In this document: piece after piece, positions 24,982 through 35,187 of the stretch
Numbering within the stretch: position 1 is the stretch's first letter
Layout: the number at the start of each line of letters is the position of its first letter
Assembly (NCBI RefSeq): GCF_012985465.1
Contig: NZ_JAAQWN010000004.1
Location: forward strand, 434,001-498,000
Reading direction: 5' to 3'
DNA from: Pseudomonas sp. WS 5079
GTDB lineage: Bacteria > Pseudomonadota > Gammaproteobacteria > Pseudomonadales > Pseudomonadaceae
DNA: 64,000 bases
Translations under genes and position numbers: made by a program
Notes under the pieces: model-generated
Seen by the model: only the letters and a program-made list of their open reading frames with translations
Database searches by the model: none
Told to the model about the DNA's origin: nothing

Positions 24982-25950
24982 CTAGCCGCCAATGATCTTC
25001 ATCACCGTCGCCCCGCCCGAAAACGCCACTTCCTGCTTATCGCCCAAGGCCTTGACCAGCAAGCCCTGTAACGCCGGCAGGGCCTGATGGCGCGGCTTGT
25101 CCAACAGGTCGCCGACATAGTGCCGGTTGCTCGACGAAAGGCAGCCGTGCAGCCACCCCGTGGAAGACAGCCGCAGGCGCGAACAGGTTCGGCAAAACGG
25201 CACGCTTTCATTGGCGATCACGCCGAAGAAGCCCTGGCCGGGAATTTCATAACGCACGGCGGTAGCGTCCACGGGGGCGTCGGCCTGCAGATATTCGTGA
25301 TGCTCGCCAATCAGGCTCAGCAGTTGTTGCAGGCTGACGAATTGCTGTAGGAAGGCGTTGGAGTCGCTGGCCAGATGGCCCATGCGCATCAACTCGATAA
25401 AACGCAGTTCATAACCGCGCTCCAGGCAATATTCCAGCAGCGGCATGACCTGGTCGAGGTTCTGCCCGCGCAGCGGCACCATATTGACCTTGATCTTGAT
25501 CCCCGCCGCACGAGCCTGGTCCATGCCATCAAGGACGGTGGCCAGGTCGCCACCCCGGGCGATCCCGCGAAAGGCATCGGCATCCAGGGTGTCAAGGGAC
25601 ACATTGATACGGCGAATGCCGGCATCGACCAGCAATGGCAACTTGCGCGCCAGTAACTGGCCATTGGTGGTCAGGCTGATATCGCTCAAGCCCATCTGCC
25701 CGACGGCCCGCATAAACGTTTCGAGCTTGGGGCTGACCAGTGGCTCGCCGCCGGTAATGCGCAGGCGATCGATGCCCGCCGCCTCGATCAGGTAGGCCAC
25801 GCCACGCGCCATGGCTTCGGCCGAGAGTTCGTCCTGCGCAGCCACCAGCCGCTTGCCGTTGGGCACGCAGTAGGTACAGGCGTAATTGCAGGCTGAGGTC
25901 AGGCTGATCCGCAAATTGCGAAAACGCCTGCCTTGACGATCAACGATCAT
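24982..25950 (-). CDS. moaA: GTP 3',8-cyclase MoaA
   Basis: A 322-residue radical-SAM enzyme that starts molybdenum-cofactor synthesis from GTP, working with MoaC. The SAM cluster CxxxCxxC is in CNYACTYC (near 21-28); GGEPLVSP follows. The C-terminal cluster is in PFCRTCSRLRLSS with GCLSS, and the chain ends in the essential GG (MKIIGG). The enzyme looks complete. No other moa gene lies near, so it is an orphan copy; pseudomonads often have more than one moaA. The molybdo-hydroxylase at 45995 would need the cofactor. Confidence 0.95.
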   Translation of the reverse strand: MIVDRQGRRFRNLRISLTSACNYACTYCVPNGKRLVAAQDELSAEAMARGVAYLIEAAGIDRLRITGGEPLVSPKLETFMRAVGQMGLSDISLTTNGQLLARKLPLLVDAGIRRINVSLDTLDADAFRGIARGGDLATVLDGMDQARAAGIKIKVNMVPLRGQNLDQVMPLLEYCLERGYELRFIELMRMGHLASDSNAFLQQFVSLQQLLSLIGEHHEYLQADAPVDATAVRYEIPGQGFFGVIANESVPFCRTCSRLRLSSTGWLHGCLSSSNRHYVGDLLDKPRHQALPALQGLLVKALGDKQEVAFSGGATVMKIIGG

Positions 25951-26089
25951 GGATCACTCCGGCAGCGGATAATTCGGGCGCGCTAAAACCTGACTCATAA
26001 ATCAGATTTTAGCAAGGTCCTTGCCTGAGTATATTCCTGGGTTACTACATAGGGCAGTAAATCAGCCGGTCATTGTCCGGGTGAATGCC

Positions 26090-26743
26090 TTATGTGGCAG
26101 GCGTCTCGGGGTTCGGCAGCTCGGTGCTGTGCTTGCGCTTGTTGCCCATGCGCACGCCGATGTCCATCAAGAACTGGAAGAAGCCTTCCTGATCTTCCAG
26201 CACGTTGCTCCAGAATGGCGAGTGGTACAGCGCCACCGCGCCATGCACCAGGGCCCAGGCGGCGCAGTAGTGGAAATAAGGCGGCACATCTTCCAGCTTG
26301 CCTTCGCTGATGCGGCCCTTGATCAGCAGGGTCAGGCGCTCGAAGTTCGAGGCACGGATCTTGTGCAACTCCTCGACCATTTCCGGCACCTGGTGGCCCT
26401 TGACCACTTTTTCTTCCAGGCGGTCGAACAGGCGGTAGCGCTGCGGGTCGCGCATGCGGAACTCAAAGTACGCCCGGGACAGCGCTTCCTTATCCTTGTC
26501 GACGTCGGCCGAGTGCAGCAACTCGTTCAAATCGCGCTCGTAGTCGAGCATCAGGCGCAAGTAGATCTCGGCCTTGGACTTGAAGTGTTTATAGATGGTG
26601 CCTTTGCCGATACCCACGGCATCCGCAATCATCTCGACGGTGACGCTGTCTTCACCCTGTTCGAGGAACAATTTGAGCGCGGTGTCGAGAATTTCCTGCT
26701 CACGGCGGCGAAACTCACGGACCTTACGGGGTTCTTTGTGCAT
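26090..26743 (-). CDS. TetR-family regulator
   Basis: A 217-residue TetR regulator. The N-terminal helix-turn-helix is at about 12-58 (REQEILDTALKLFLEQGEDS and VEMIADAVGIGKGTIYKHFK). The C-terminal ligand domain has no recognised family. The start at 26743 is preferred as homology begins at MHKEPRKVREF; the longer frame reads through the upstream gap. It lies next to the RgsA-like sRNA region and tatD, as the TetR gene PA2957 does in P. aeruginosa by recall. Target genes unknown. Confidence 0.92.
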   Translation of the reverse strand: MHKEPRKVREFRRREQEILDTALKLFLEQGEDSVTVEMIADAVGIGKGTIYKHFKSKAEIYLRLMLDYERDLNELLHSADVDKDKEALSRAYFEFRMRDPQRYRLFDRLEEKVVKGHQVPEMVEELHKIRASNFERLTLLIKGRISEGKLEDVPPYFHYCAAWALVHGAVALYHSPFWSNVLEDQEGFFQFLMDIGVRMGNKRKHSTELPNPETPAT

Positions 26744-27042
26744 AGAAAGAGGTCTGCAGAGGTCAGTATTGGAAGGGTTCGATGCCCCGATGACGGAACG
26801 TTTTACCCGGTGCGAGGGATTATCCCGACTGAACGGTCGTTGGGCAACGTCTATATGAACAACCCATACACTAAACTTACAGCGCGCCAACGAATCAGGC
26901 GATGCGGGTCAGAAATTAAACGTCGATTCGCGCAATGTATTGCCGCTCAATGAGAACTCAAGCGAAGCGCACGTATTCCAAATCTGTTTAAAAAACGACC
27001 AGATGCGGCTGGACTGCACGGGATACTGATCAATACTTCATC
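26744..27042. other. Gene-free region upstream of TetR and the sRNA
   Basis: No supported gene. It should hold the TetR promoter on the minus strand and the sRNA promoter on the plus strand. A possible RpoS-type -10 (CAATACT, 27031-27037) precedes the sRNA. A partial dyad AACG-GT-CGTT lies near 26832-26841. Nothing else stands out. Confidence 0.5.
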
Positions 27043-27160
27043 TGTCGGTGTGACATCTCCCCCAAGTGAAACACCGATATGGGTACCAACGGACCGCGTA
27101 CCCTTGTTTACTCCTAATGGTCTTAACCCGGATTCACCCCCCAGAACCCGGGTTTTTTTT
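27043..27160 (+). ncRNA. rgsA: RgsA (P16)-like small RNA
   Basis: Three hairpins in a row: TCGGTGT with ACACCGA, GGGTAC with GTACCC, and the terminator AACCCGG / CCGGGTT followed by eight T. From a start near 27043, just after the RpoS-like -10 CAATACT, the RNA would be about 118 nt. Its position beside tatD matches RgsA/P16, an RpoS-dependent sRNA of pseudomonads of about 120 nt, by recall. It is convergent with tatD. The name rests on position, size and structure; no alignment was made. Confidence 0.7.
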
Positions 27161-27169
27161 GCCTGCAAT

Positions 27170-27952
27170 TCAGCGAACGTGCGCCAGGGGGAACAGACGC
27201 TTGAAGTTCTCGGTGGTCTGCTCGGCAAAACGCTCCACCGACTCGCCGCGCAACATCGCCAGGTAATCCGCCACATCCCGCACATATTCCGGCAGGTTCG
27301 GCTTGCCGCGATGAGGGATCGGCGCCAGGTATGGCGAGTCGGTCTCCACCAGCAGACGGTCGGCGGGCACCTGGCGCGCCACATCACGCAGGGCCTCGGC
27401 GTTGCGGAAGGTGACGATGCCCGACAGGGAAATATAGAACCCCAGGTCCAGGGCCGCCTTGGCCATCTCCCAATCTTCAGTAAAACAGTGCAACACACCC
27501 GCCTGGGGCAGCGCCGCTTCGCGCAGCAGGGCCAGGGTGTCGGCGCGGGCGCCACGGGTATGCACGATCACAGGCTTGCCGGTCTGCTGCGCCGCTTGCA
27601 GGTGCAGGCGGAACGAGGCCTGCTGCAGGTCGGCGGCCTCCGGCTCGTAGTGGTAATCCAGGCCTGTCTCGCCGATGGCCACCACTCGCGGGTGATTGAG
27701 TTCGTCCAGCAGCCACTCCAGGGCCGGGGCTTCGCCAGGCTTGAGATCCAGAGGATGGATGCCCACCGAGCAATCTACATCGGCATAGCGCTCGGCCAGG
27801 GCCTTGACGTCGGCGGCGTTCTCGGCGCTGACACCGATACACAGGAAGTGCCCGACCCCACGCTGGCGCGCAGCCTCGAGGGCAGCATCCAGGGAGCCGT
27901 TGTGGGCGGCGAGGTCGAGGCGATCAAGGTGGCAATGGGAATCTACGAGCAT
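27170..27952 (-). CDS. tatD: TatD-family metal-dependent hydrolase
   Basis: A 260-residue TIM-barrel hydrolase with the metal-binding HCHLD motif at residues 6-10, a second-metal glutamate in AIGETGLDYHY (about 97-107), and the family close LLVETDSPYLAPIPHRGKPNLP. TatD proteins are deoxyribonucleases or D-aminoacyl hydrolases. It is the last gene of the long minus-strand run from yceD. The gap to holB upstream is only 65 nt, leaving no room for the pilZ found between these genes in P. aeruginosa. Confidence 0.95.
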   Translation of the reverse strand: MLVDSHCHLDRLDLAAHNGSLDAALEAARQRGVGHFLCIGVSAENAADVKALAERYADVDCSVGIHPLDLKPGEAPALEWLLDELNHPRVVAIGETGLDYHYEPEAADLQQASFRLHLQAAQQTGKPVIVHTRGARADTLALLREAALPQAGVLHCFTEDWEMAKAALDLGFYISLSGIVTFRNAEALRDVARQVPADRLLVETDSPYLAPIPHRGKPNLPEYVRDVADYLAMLRGESVERFAEQTTENFKRLFPLAHVR

Positions 27953-28017
27953 AAGAAGTTACAACTTGCGTCACAGGAAGTGTCTGGCCGACGAAACATC
28001 CGTCGACCCCGAGAATA

Positions 28018-29638
<1,621 letters not shown>

Positions 29639-29648
29639 TTAGTCAGAG

Positions 29649-30752
29649 TCATTGCGGGCTTTGCGTGGGCGCAGCGTCGGGCGCGGCAGGCTCAACGGTC
29701 GCGGGTGCAGCCGGCGCAGGGCTGGAGCGATAATCGGCGCGACGCTTGAGTTGGTACTCGCGCACGGCGGCATTATGGGCATCCAGGCTGTCGGAAAAAA
29801 CATGGCTGCCATCGCCTCGGGCCACGAAATACAGGCTGCTGCCCGGCACCGGATTCAACGCGGCATGGATCGCCTCGCGGCCGACCATGGCAATTGGCGT
29901 CGGCGGCAGGCCGCTGATCATGTAGGTGTTATAGGGCGTGGCTTCCTTGAGGTGCGCGCGCGTCAATTTGCCGTTATAGCGCTCGCCCATGCCGTAGATC
30001 ACGGTGGGGTCGGTTTGCAGCAGCATGCCGATCTTCAGGCGCCGCACAAACACCCCGGCAATCTGCCCACGCTCCTCGGGCACACCGGTTTCCTTCTCGA
30101 CCAGCGACGCCATGATCAGCGCCTGGTAGGGATCGGTATAGGGCGCGTCCGGGGCGCGTCGCTGCCATTCCTGGGCCAGCACCTCGTCCAGGCGGTTGTA
30201 GGCTTTCTTCAGGAACTCGACATCGGTCATGCCGCGCACAAAACGGTAGGTGTCGGGGAAGAACCGCCCTTCGGGGAATTCGTCGGGATGGCCGATTTTT
30301 TCCATCACCTCAGTGTCACTCAAGCCCGCCAGGGTCTGTTCGATTTTTTCATGCTTGGCCAAGGCACTGCGCACCTGGCGGAAGTTCCAGCCTTCCACCA
30401 GGGTCAGGCTGTACTGCACCACGTCGCCGCGCTGCCACAGGCCGATCAGGCCCTGGGCCGTCAGGCCGGGCGTCATGCGGTACTCGCCACTGTGCAGGGG
30501 CTGGCCATCAAGATTGAAGCGCCAGTAGAGGCGTAGCCAGAAGGCATCCTCAAGCACGCCGTCGTTTTCCAGGCGATTGAAAGTACCCGTAGGGGTCGCG
30601 CCAGCGGCTACATCCAGCAATTGCTCCTGGGACAGATTCAGCGGCTGCTTCAAGGCCGAGTCCAGCTTCCAGGCCGAAAAGCCCAGGAGCAAACCCGCCA
30701 GGACCAGGCCGATCTCCAGCAGCAATACAATTTTACGTATCAAATCAAACAC
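29649..30752 (-). CDS. mltG: Endolytic murein transglycosylase MltG
   Basis: A 367-residue protein with one N-terminal membrane segment (about 9-27, VLLLEIGLVLAGLLLG) and a periplasmic YceG domain. MltG cuts nascent peptidoglycan glycan strands to set their length. The catalytic Glu lies in MASLVEKETGVPEERGQIAGVF, and LQTDPTVIYGMGERY with TYMISGLPPTPIAMVG follow. The start is uncertain: GTG at 30752 overlaps the pabC stop by 8 nt and is preferred; a TTG at 30770 is an alternative. A Pro/Ala-rich tail ends the protein. Confidence 0.9.
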   Translation of the reverse strand: MFDLIRKIVLLLEIGLVLAGLLLGFSAWKLDSALKQPLNLSQEQLLDVAAGATPTGTFNRLENDGVLEDAFWLRLYWRFNLDGQPLHSGEYRMTPGLTAQGLIGLWQRGDVVQYSLTLVEGWNFRQVRSALAKHEKIEQTLAGLSDTEVMEKIGHPDEFPEGRFFPDTYRFVRGMTDVEFLKKAYNRLDEVLAQEWQRRAPDAPYTDPYQALIMASLVEKETGVPEERGQIAGVFVRRLKIGMLLQTDPTVIYGMGERYNGKLTRAHLKEATPYNTYMISGLPPTPIAMVGREAIHAALNPVPGSSLYFVARGDGSHVFSDSLDAHNAAVREYQLKRRADYRSSPAPAAPATVEPAAPDAAPTQSPQ

Positions 30753-31560
30753 CCAATAGCGCGCGAACAATGCCCTGCAGTTTACGGGTGAGTGGCCCGG
30801 CCGACCAGCTCATTGGCCCACATCCAAGCACCGGCCAAATGCCATACACGCTGTTGCAGACGAACACTTCATCAGCCTGTTGCAGTTGCGCAAGGCTGAT
30901 ATCGGCAACCGTGGTGACAATGCCCAGCGCCTCGGCACTGGCCAGCAACTCGGCACGCATGACGCCGGCCACGCCACAGCGGCTCAGGTCGGCCGTCAGC
31001 AGTTGGCCGGCATGCACCAGGAACAGGTTGCTGAACACACCTTCGATGACGCGCCCGGACATATCCAGCATCAATCCTTCCGCGTGATCGGCATCTTGCC
31101 ACTCGGCGCGGGCCAGGACCTGTTCGAGACGATTGAGGTGCTTGAGACCTGCGAGCAAGGGTTGCTCGGACAAACGGGTGGCACAGGGAAACAGGCGTAT
31201 GCCGGATGAACCATGAGCCTGGGGATAGGCGGCAGGCGGGCTGCCTTGCAGGATACGCCGCGCTGGGGCGCCTGCATTGATGCCATAACCGCGCAGGCTA
31301 TCGCCACGGGTGAGGATCAACTTGAGAACGCCGTCACCGAGGGCTGCCGCGTAAGCCAGCACCTCGCTGCGGATCAGATCCGGGGTCACCGCAAGCGCCA
31401 GGCGCCTGCAGCCCTCGTCGAGGCGTTGCAGGTGACGATCCAGCAGCACGGGCTGCCCGGCCTTGACCGCGATGGTTTCAAACAAACCATCGCCGTAGGC
31501 CAGGCCGCGATCTTTCAGCGACACTGCGTCCGCTGGCTGACCGTCGACCCAGCAGTGCAT
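30745..31560 (-). CDS. pabC: Aminodeoxychorismate lyase
   Basis: A 271-residue PLP enzyme of fold type IV, which releases pyruvate from 4-amino-4-deoxychorismate to give p-aminobenzoate for folate. The PLP lysine is in GLKHLNRLEQVL (about 145-156) and the family MLDMSGRVIEGVFSNLFLV follows; CNSVYGIWPV is near the C-terminus. The ATG at 31560 shares one base with the fabF stop (TGATG); a GTG one codon earlier is also possible. The pair fabF-pabC-mltG is conserved in gamma-proteobacteria. Confidence 0.93.
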   Translation of the reverse strand: MHCWVDGQPADAVSLKDRGLAYGDGLFETIAVKAGQPVLLDRHLQRLDEGCRRLALAVTPDLIRSEVLAYAAALGDGVLKLILTRGDSLRGYGINAGAPARRILQGSPPAAYPQAHGSSGIRLFPCATRLSEQPLLAGLKHLNRLEQVLARAEWQDADHAEGLMLDMSGRVIEGVFSNLFLVHAGQLLTADLSRCGVAGVMRAELLASAEALGIVTTVADISLAQLQQADEVFVCNSVYGIWPVLGCGPMSWSAGPLTRKLQGIVRALLGV

Positions 31561-32804
31561 CACTCGGCGAACCGGCGGAACACCAGGGAACCGTTGGTAC
31601 CACCAAAACCGAACGAGTTGGACAGCACCACGTCGATCGGCATTTTCTGCGGCTCGTGAGGCACGAAGTTCAGGTCGCAGCCTTCATCCGGCTCATCAAG
31701 GTTGATGGTCGGCGGCGCGACCTGGTCCTTGATCGCCAGCACACTGAAAATCGCTTCAACCGCGCCAGCCGCACCCAGCAGGTGACCGGTCATGGACTTG
31801 GTGGAGCTGACCGCCAGCTTGTAGGCGTGCTCGCCGAACACCGACCTGATGGCCTGGGCTTCCGCCAGGTCGCCAGTTGGCGTCGAGGTGCCGTGGGCGT
31901 TGATGTACTGTACCTGGTCGACGTTGATCTTCGCATCGCGCAGGGCATTGCTGATGCAACGCGCAGCGCCCGCGCCATCGGCGGGTGGCGAGGTCATGTG
32001 GTACGCATCGCCACTCATGCCAAAACCGATCAGCTCGGCGTAGATCGTCGCGCCACGGGCCTTGGCGTGCTCCAACTCTTCGAGGACCAGGGCACCGGCA
32101 CCGTCGGACAGTACAAAGCCATCACGGCCCTTGTCCCACGGACGGCTGGCACGGGTCGGCTCGTCATTGCGCGTCGACAGCGCACGGGACGCGCCGAAGC
32201 CGCCCATGCCCAGGCCGCAGGCGGCCATTTCGGCACCACCTGCGATCATCACGTCAGCCTCGTCATAGGCGATATTGCGCGCCGCCATGCCGATGCAGTG
32301 AGTGCCCGTGGTGCACGCTGTGGAAATGGCGTAGTTAGGCCCCTGGGCACCCAGATGGATGGACAGGAAGCCGGAAATCATATTGATGATCGAGCCCGGG
32401 ACGAAGAACGGTGAGATTCGACGAGGGCCGGAGTCGTGCAGCGTGCGGCTGGTTTCTTCGATATTGGTCAGACCGCCAATACCCGAACCCATGGCCACGC
32501 CGATGCGTTCACGGTTGGCATCGGTGACTTCCAGGCCAGCATTACGCACTGCCTGAAAACCGGCTGCCAGGCCGTATTGAATGAACAGGTCGAGTTTGCG
32601 GGATTCCTTGATCGAGAGATATTCCTCGACATTGAAGCCCTTTACCGAGCCGCCAAAACGGGTGGAATAGGCAGAAAGGTCCGTATGCTCAATCAGACCG
32701 ATACCACTGTGGCCAGCCAGAATGCCCTGCCAACTGCTCGGCACATCCGTACCCAGTGGCGACAACATACCCATACCGGTGACTACGACGCGTCTACGCG
32801 ACAC
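31560..32804 (-). CDS. fabF: 3-oxoacyl-ACP synthase II
   Basis: A 414-residue condensing enzyme that elongates acyl-ACP with malonyl-ACP. The catalytic cysteine is in [12 protein letters not shown] (near 160-170), the histidines in [11 protein letters not shown] and [12 protein letters not shown]. The start is GTG at 32804 with AGGAGAGTGCT upstream. It lies 127 nt after acpP with a terminator-like hairpin between, then overlaps pabC by one base. Length matches the family. Confidence 0.97.
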   Translation of the reverse strand: MSRRRVVVTGMGMLSPLGTDVPSSWQGILAGHSGIGLIEHTDLSAYSTRFGGSVKGFNVEEYLSIKESRKLDLFIQYGLAAGFQAVRNAGLEVTDANRERIGVAMGSGIGGLTNIEETSRTLHDSGPRRISPFFVPGSIINMISGFLSIHLGAQGPNYAISTACTTGTHCIGMAARNIAYDEADVMIAGGAEMAACGLGMGGFGASRALSTRNDEPTRASRPWDKGRDGFVLSDGAGALVLEELEHAKARGATIYAELIGFGMSGDAYHMTSPPADGAGAARCISNALRDAKINVDQVQYINAHGTSTPTGDLAEAQAIRSVFGEHAYKLAVSSTKSMTGHLLGAAGAVEAIFSVLAIKDQVAPPTINLDEPDEGCDLNFVPHEPQKMPIDVVLSNSFGFGGTNGSLVFRRFAE

Positions 32805-32870
32805 AGCACTCTCCTTTTTCTAATGACGACACTTTGTTTCAAAGCTCATTTTTCATCAGAGCTAAAGAAA

Positions 32871-32902
32871 AAACCGCACGCCGTTATAGCAGTGCGGTTT
32901 TT
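32871..32902 (-). terminator. Terminator/attenuator between acpP and fabF
   Basis: On the minus strand CCGCAC pairs with GTGCGG around a 12-nt loop and is followed by TTTTTTC. It lies about 30 nt past acpP and before fabF, so part of the acpP transcript should stop here, giving more acpP than fabF message. Confidence 0.75.
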
Positions 32903-32931
32903 CCATGACAGCAAGCGACGATTACAAACTA

Positions 32932-33168
32932 TTACGCCTGGTGGCTAGTAACGTAGTCGATAGCAGCTTGAACAGTAGTGATTTTTTCAGCTTCTTCGTC
33001 CGGGATTTCGGTCTCGAATTCCTCTTCCAGAGCCATCACCAGCTCAACGGTGTCAAGGGAGTCGGCACCCAGGTCTTCAACGAAGGAAGAAGTGTTTTTC
33101 ACTTCGTCTTCTTTAACGCCCAGTTGCTCGGCAACGATTTTCTTGACGCGCTCTTCGATGGTGCTCAT
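32932..33168 (-). CDS. acpP: Acyl carrier protein
   Basis: A 78-residue acidic carrier protein with the phosphopantetheine serine in [10 protein letters not shown] (Ser about 37). It carries growing acyl chains for FabD, FabG and FabF, all encoded around it, and supplies LPS and phospholipid synthesis. It has its own promoter (33221-33248) and a downstream hairpin, consistent with the much higher need for AcpP than for the enzymes. Confidence 0.98.
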   Translation of the reverse strand: MSTIEERVKKIVAEQLGVKEDEVKNTSSFVEDLGADSLDTVELVMALEEEFETEIPDEEAEKITTVQAAIDYVTSHQA

Positions 33169-33220
33169 ACCTTGTTTTCACTCCTAATGGACAAATTCAG
33201 GCAGCTGGCCAGTGGGTAAG

Positions 33221-33248
33221 TGTATAGAAAGGCTTTTCAGCTTTTCAA
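33221..33248 (-). promoter_or_regulatory. Promoter of acpP
   Basis: On the minus strand TTGAAA (33248-33243), a 16-nt spacer and TATACA (33226-33221). The start would be near 33214, giving a leader of about 46 nt with the ribosome site AGGAGTG before the acpP ATG. Confidence 0.6.
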
Positions 33249-33360
33249 CTGAAAGCTTCACCCTCGTACCCTACCGACCACCTGTCTATAAATAGATTGC
33301 AGCTTTATAACGGATTTTAGACAGCTCGTATGACATTTTTTTGAAGCGATCCGTCACAAT

Positions 33361-34104
33361 TTAACTCATGTACATCCCGCCGTTCACCGGGATTGTAGCC
33401 CCAGTCACGTATGCCGCACCGTCAGATGCCAGGAAAGAGACCACATTGGCGATCTCTTGGGCCTGGCCCAGACGGCCCAGCGGAATTTGCGTCAGCAACG
33501 CATCACGTTGCGCTTCAGGCAATTCGCGGGTCATATCGGTATCGATAAACCCTGGAGCCACCGAGTTGACCGTAATCGACCGCGAGCCGACTTCACGCGC
33601 CAGGGCACGGCTGAAACCTTCCAGGCCGGCCTTGGCAGAGGCGTAGTTTACTTGGCCTGCGTTGCCCATGGCACCCACTACGGAGCCAATATTGATAATT
33701 CGGCCCCAGCGCGCCTTGGTCATACCGCGCAAAACACCCTTGGACAGGCGAAACAGACTGTTCAAGTTGGTATCGACCACGTCGTACCACTCGTCGTCTT
33801 TCATGCGCATCATCAGGTTGTCGCGGGTAATTCCGGCGTTGTTCACCAGAATGGCCGGTGTTCCGAACTGTGCAGTGATCTGGGCCAAAACAGCAGCCAC
33901 GGACTCATCACTGGTCACGTTGAGCTCCAGGCCGGTACCCTGCACGCCGTTTTCCTTGAGGGTTGCGGCGATACGCTCGGCGCCCGAGGCGGACGTGGCA
34001 GTTCCGATCACTACCGCGCCCTGACGGCCCAGTTCCAGGGCAATCGCCTGGCCAATGCCACGGCTTGCGCCGGTAACCAGTGCAACTTTACCTTGCAGAC
34101 TCAT
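33361..34104 (-). CDS. fabG: 3-oxoacyl-ACP reductase
   Basis: A 247-residue short-chain dehydrogenase that reduces 3-oxoacyl-ACP with NADPH. The cofactor motif TGASRGIGQ is at about 12-20, NNAGIT at about 88, and the catalytic YASAK at about 155 with the serine in NIGSVVGAMG. It lies 17 nt after fabD and 192 nt before acpP. Confidence 0.97.
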   Translation of the reverse strand: MSLQGKVALVTGASRGIGQAIALELGRQGAVVIGTATSASGAERIAATLKENGVQGTGLELNVTSDESVAAVLAQITAQFGTPAILVNNAGITRDNLMMRMKDDEWYDVVDTNLNSLFRLSKGVLRGMTKARWGRIINIGSVVGAMGNAGQVNYASAKAGLEGFSRALAREVGSRSITVNSVAPGFIDTDMTRELPEAQRDALLTQIPLGRLGQAQEIANVVSFLASDGAAYVTGATIPVNGGMYMS

Positions 34105-34121
34105 GCAGGCTTCTCCTTAGT

Positions 34122-35060
34122 TCAGGCCAATGCGGCGCGGGCGGCGGCGAAGCCATCCGGGGTATTGAGGTTGGACGTCGACACGCCCTCGGCGCAGCGC
34201 TTGTTGAGGCCGGCCAGGACTTTACCCGGACCACACTCAACTAGTTGGGTAGCGCCCTTGGCGGCCAGGGTCTGGACTGATTCAACCCAGCGTACCGGCT
34301 TGTACAGTTGCTCCAGCAGGTCGCGCTTGAGGGTTTCCAGGTCCGGCGCCACGTCGGCGCTGACGTTTTGCACCAACGGGATCTGCGGTGCCTGCCAGTT
34401 GATGGCTGCGATGGACTCGGCAAAACGCTCGGCCGCCGGGCGCATCAACTCGCAATGGGACGGCACGCTGACCGGAAGTGGCAACGCACGCTTGGCGCCG
34501 CGGGCCTTGCAGCCTTCGATGGCACGCTCAACCGCAGCCTTGGCACCGGCGATCACCACCTGGCCTGGGGAATTGAAATTCACCGCGCTGACCACTTCGC
34601 CCTGGGCCGCTTCGGCACAGGCTTCGATCACCACGGCGTCGTCCAGGCCCAGGATCGCGGCCATGCCGCCCTGCCCGGCTGGAACCGCTTCTTGCATCAG
34701 TTGGCCACGGCGCTCTACCAGTTTGACCGCCTCAGCGAGGGTCAGGCTGCCTGCCGCGACCAGGGCGCTGTATTCGCCCAGGCTATGACCGGCAACAAAA
34801 GCCGGACGTGCGCCGCCTTCGGCCAGCCAAACGCGCCACAGCGCGACGGAAGCCGTCAGGATGGCCGGCTGGGTTTTATCGGTTTGATTGAGCAGTTCTT
34901 CCGGCCCGTCCTGGGTCAATGCCCAAAGGTCGTAGCCCAAGGCAGCAGACGCTTCCTTGAATGTCTCCAGGACTAGCGGGTATTGCGCGCCCAGCTCGGC
35001 CAACATGCCGAGGGACTGCGAACCCTGCCCTGGAAAGACGAATGCGAGGGATGTAGACAT
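34122..35060 (-). CDS. fabD: Malonyl-CoA:ACP transacylase
   Basis: A 312-residue acyltransferase that loads malonyl onto AcpP. FVFPGQGSQSLGM starts the family homology and the catalytic serine is in VAGHSLGEYSALVAAG (about 88-103). The start at 35060 (MSTSLAFVFPG) is preferred; the longer frame has no homology. It lies 127 nt after plsX and 17 nt before fabG. Confidence 0.97.
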   Translation of the reverse strand: MSTSLAFVFPGQGSQSLGMLAELGAQYPLVLETFKEASAALGYDLWALTQDGPEELLNQTDKTQPAILTASVALWRVWLAEGGARPAFVAGHSLGEYSALVAAGSLTLAEAVKLVERRGQLMQEAVPAGQGGMAAILGLDDAVVIEACAEAAQGEVVSAVNFNSPGQVVIAGAKAAVERAIEGCKARGAKRALPLPVSVPSHCELMRPAAERFAESIAAINWQAPQIPLVQNVSADVAPDLETLKRDLLEQLYKPVRWVESVQTLAAKGATQLVECGPGKVLAGLNKRCAEGVSTSNLNTPDGFAAARAALA

Positions 35061-35187
35061 GTAACAAGCCCCTAATGATCTGGTCGTCGGTGAATTGACG
35101 CCCCACAGCTGGGAGCGCAAGAAACTGACAGATTGGATGGTCAATTGAACTGGCCGGTCACATTTAAGCATTCCCGGCCCGATTCGC

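Noticed and set aside
30753..30770. TTG start for mltG at 30770
   Set aside because: It gives a weaker start with six extra residues; the GTG at 30752 overlaps the pabC stop by 8 nt, in line with other couplings in this operon. Not excluded.
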